A DNA stretch of 6,360 bases from Parachlamydiaceae bacterium (GTDB lineage: Bacteria > Chlamydiota > Chlamydiia > Chlamydiales > Parachlamydiaceae), in contig JACDDG010000147.1 in assembly GCA_013817115.1 (NCBI GenBank), positions 1 to 6,360 on the forward strand, read 5' to 3'. Of this stretch, positions 6,163 through 6,360 are shown piece after piece (within the stretch, counting starts at the first letter, position 1; each line of letters begins with the position of its first letter). Made by a program: the position numbers and the translations under genes. A model generated the notes under the pieces. That model worked only from the letters and a program-made list of their open reading frames with translations, was not told the origin of the DNA and ran no database searches.

Positions 6163-6360
6163 ATGAAGGATCCAGATGCTTTTCGTAATTCGAATCCTGG
6201 AATAATTATCATGGATACTGCGACTTCACCCTATCGGTCAGATAAATACAAAATGAGTTTGTTATTTAATCGAAATGCGACGTTATCCTCATTTAAGCCT
6301 GAATGGAATGCTTACCCCAAAAAATATACAAAGATTTGCCGGGCTTGTTCACCTTTACCG
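6163..6360 (+). CDS. Partial open frame of unknown function, runs off right edge
   Basis: From the ATG at 6163 there are 66 codons with no stop up to the right edge (MKDPDAFRNSNPG, then IIIMDTATSPYRSDKYK, ending in CRACSPLP). The same frame is open back to a TAA at 6079-6081, giving 93 stop-free codons in AT-rich DNA, which favours real coding sequence. I do not recognise the family. No ribosome binding site precedes the ATG, and no other ATG, GTG or TTG occurs in the frame after the TAA. The upstream in-frame residues (STYHGILFNSLHF) read like normal protein, so the true start may lie upstream across a frameshift. Two out-of-frame starts exist: ATG at 6089, whose 25-codon frame ends at TGA 6164-6166 and overlaps this ATG, and ATG at 6105, which reads MPSKQYIYVSWHPL and then stops. 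It is either an intact gene with a poor start or a 5'-damaged remnant. Confidence 0.45.
   Translation, partial: MKDPDAFRNSNPGIIIMDTATSPYRSDKYKMSLLFNRNATLSSFKPEWNAYPKKYTKICRACSPLP

Noticed and set aside
6189..6197. TTCGAATCC, resembling a tRNA T-arm
   Set aside because: No acceptor stem, D-arm or anticodon arm can be drawn around it, and it lies within the right-edge open frame.

Overview
The window looks like a piece of the chromosome of a member of the Chlamydiae, most likely an environmental, amoeba-associated lineage (Parachlamydia/Protochlamydia type). The main evidence is a complete TolB whose beta-propeller repeats (NPDLFLQ, SPDGYRIAFVSN, GEKRFPAWE) match what I remember of chlamydial TolB. 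The DNA is also visibly AT-rich, and the flanking large proteins fit no widespread bacterial family I know. The assignment is an inference from family memory; no search was run.

Layout, left to right. Positions 1-1930 (minus) hold the first 643 codons of a large protein of unknown function that runs off the left edge. A plausible promoter lies at 1970-1997. Positions 2146-2664 (plus) are the decayed remains of an NAD(P)H-dependent FMN reductase-type flavoprotein: both signature motifs are readable, but in different frames. Its 3' end meets, tail to tail, a gene for a small exported protein of unknown function (2667-3122, minus). About 100 bases upstream of that lies tolB (3224-4600, minus). 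A perfect 15-bp hairpin terminator (4679-4711) separates tolB from the next gene upstream, so tolB probably uses its own promoter. Positions 4770-5858 (minus) encode a 362-residue protein with N-terminal hydrophobic segments, a long acidic low-complexity linker and a compact C-terminal domain. It has a consensus promoter (TTGACA-16-TATAAT) and a consensus ribosome binding site. From about 6082 to the right edge (plus) there is an open frame that cannot be completed here and whose 5' end looks either unusual or damaged.

Together: the only part with a confidently known role is tolB, the periplasmic component of the Tol-Pal envelope system. The small exported protein downstream of it may be co-transcribed and may also act in the envelope, but no sequence evidence links their functions. 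No pal gene follows tolB here, unlike the arrangement I recall from Chlamydiaceae. The two large unknown proteins lack ordinary Sec signal peptides, and their genes look individually promoted. They could be lineage-specific host-interaction proteins, but that is speculation. I see no RNA genes, CRISPR array, insertion sequence or phage genes.
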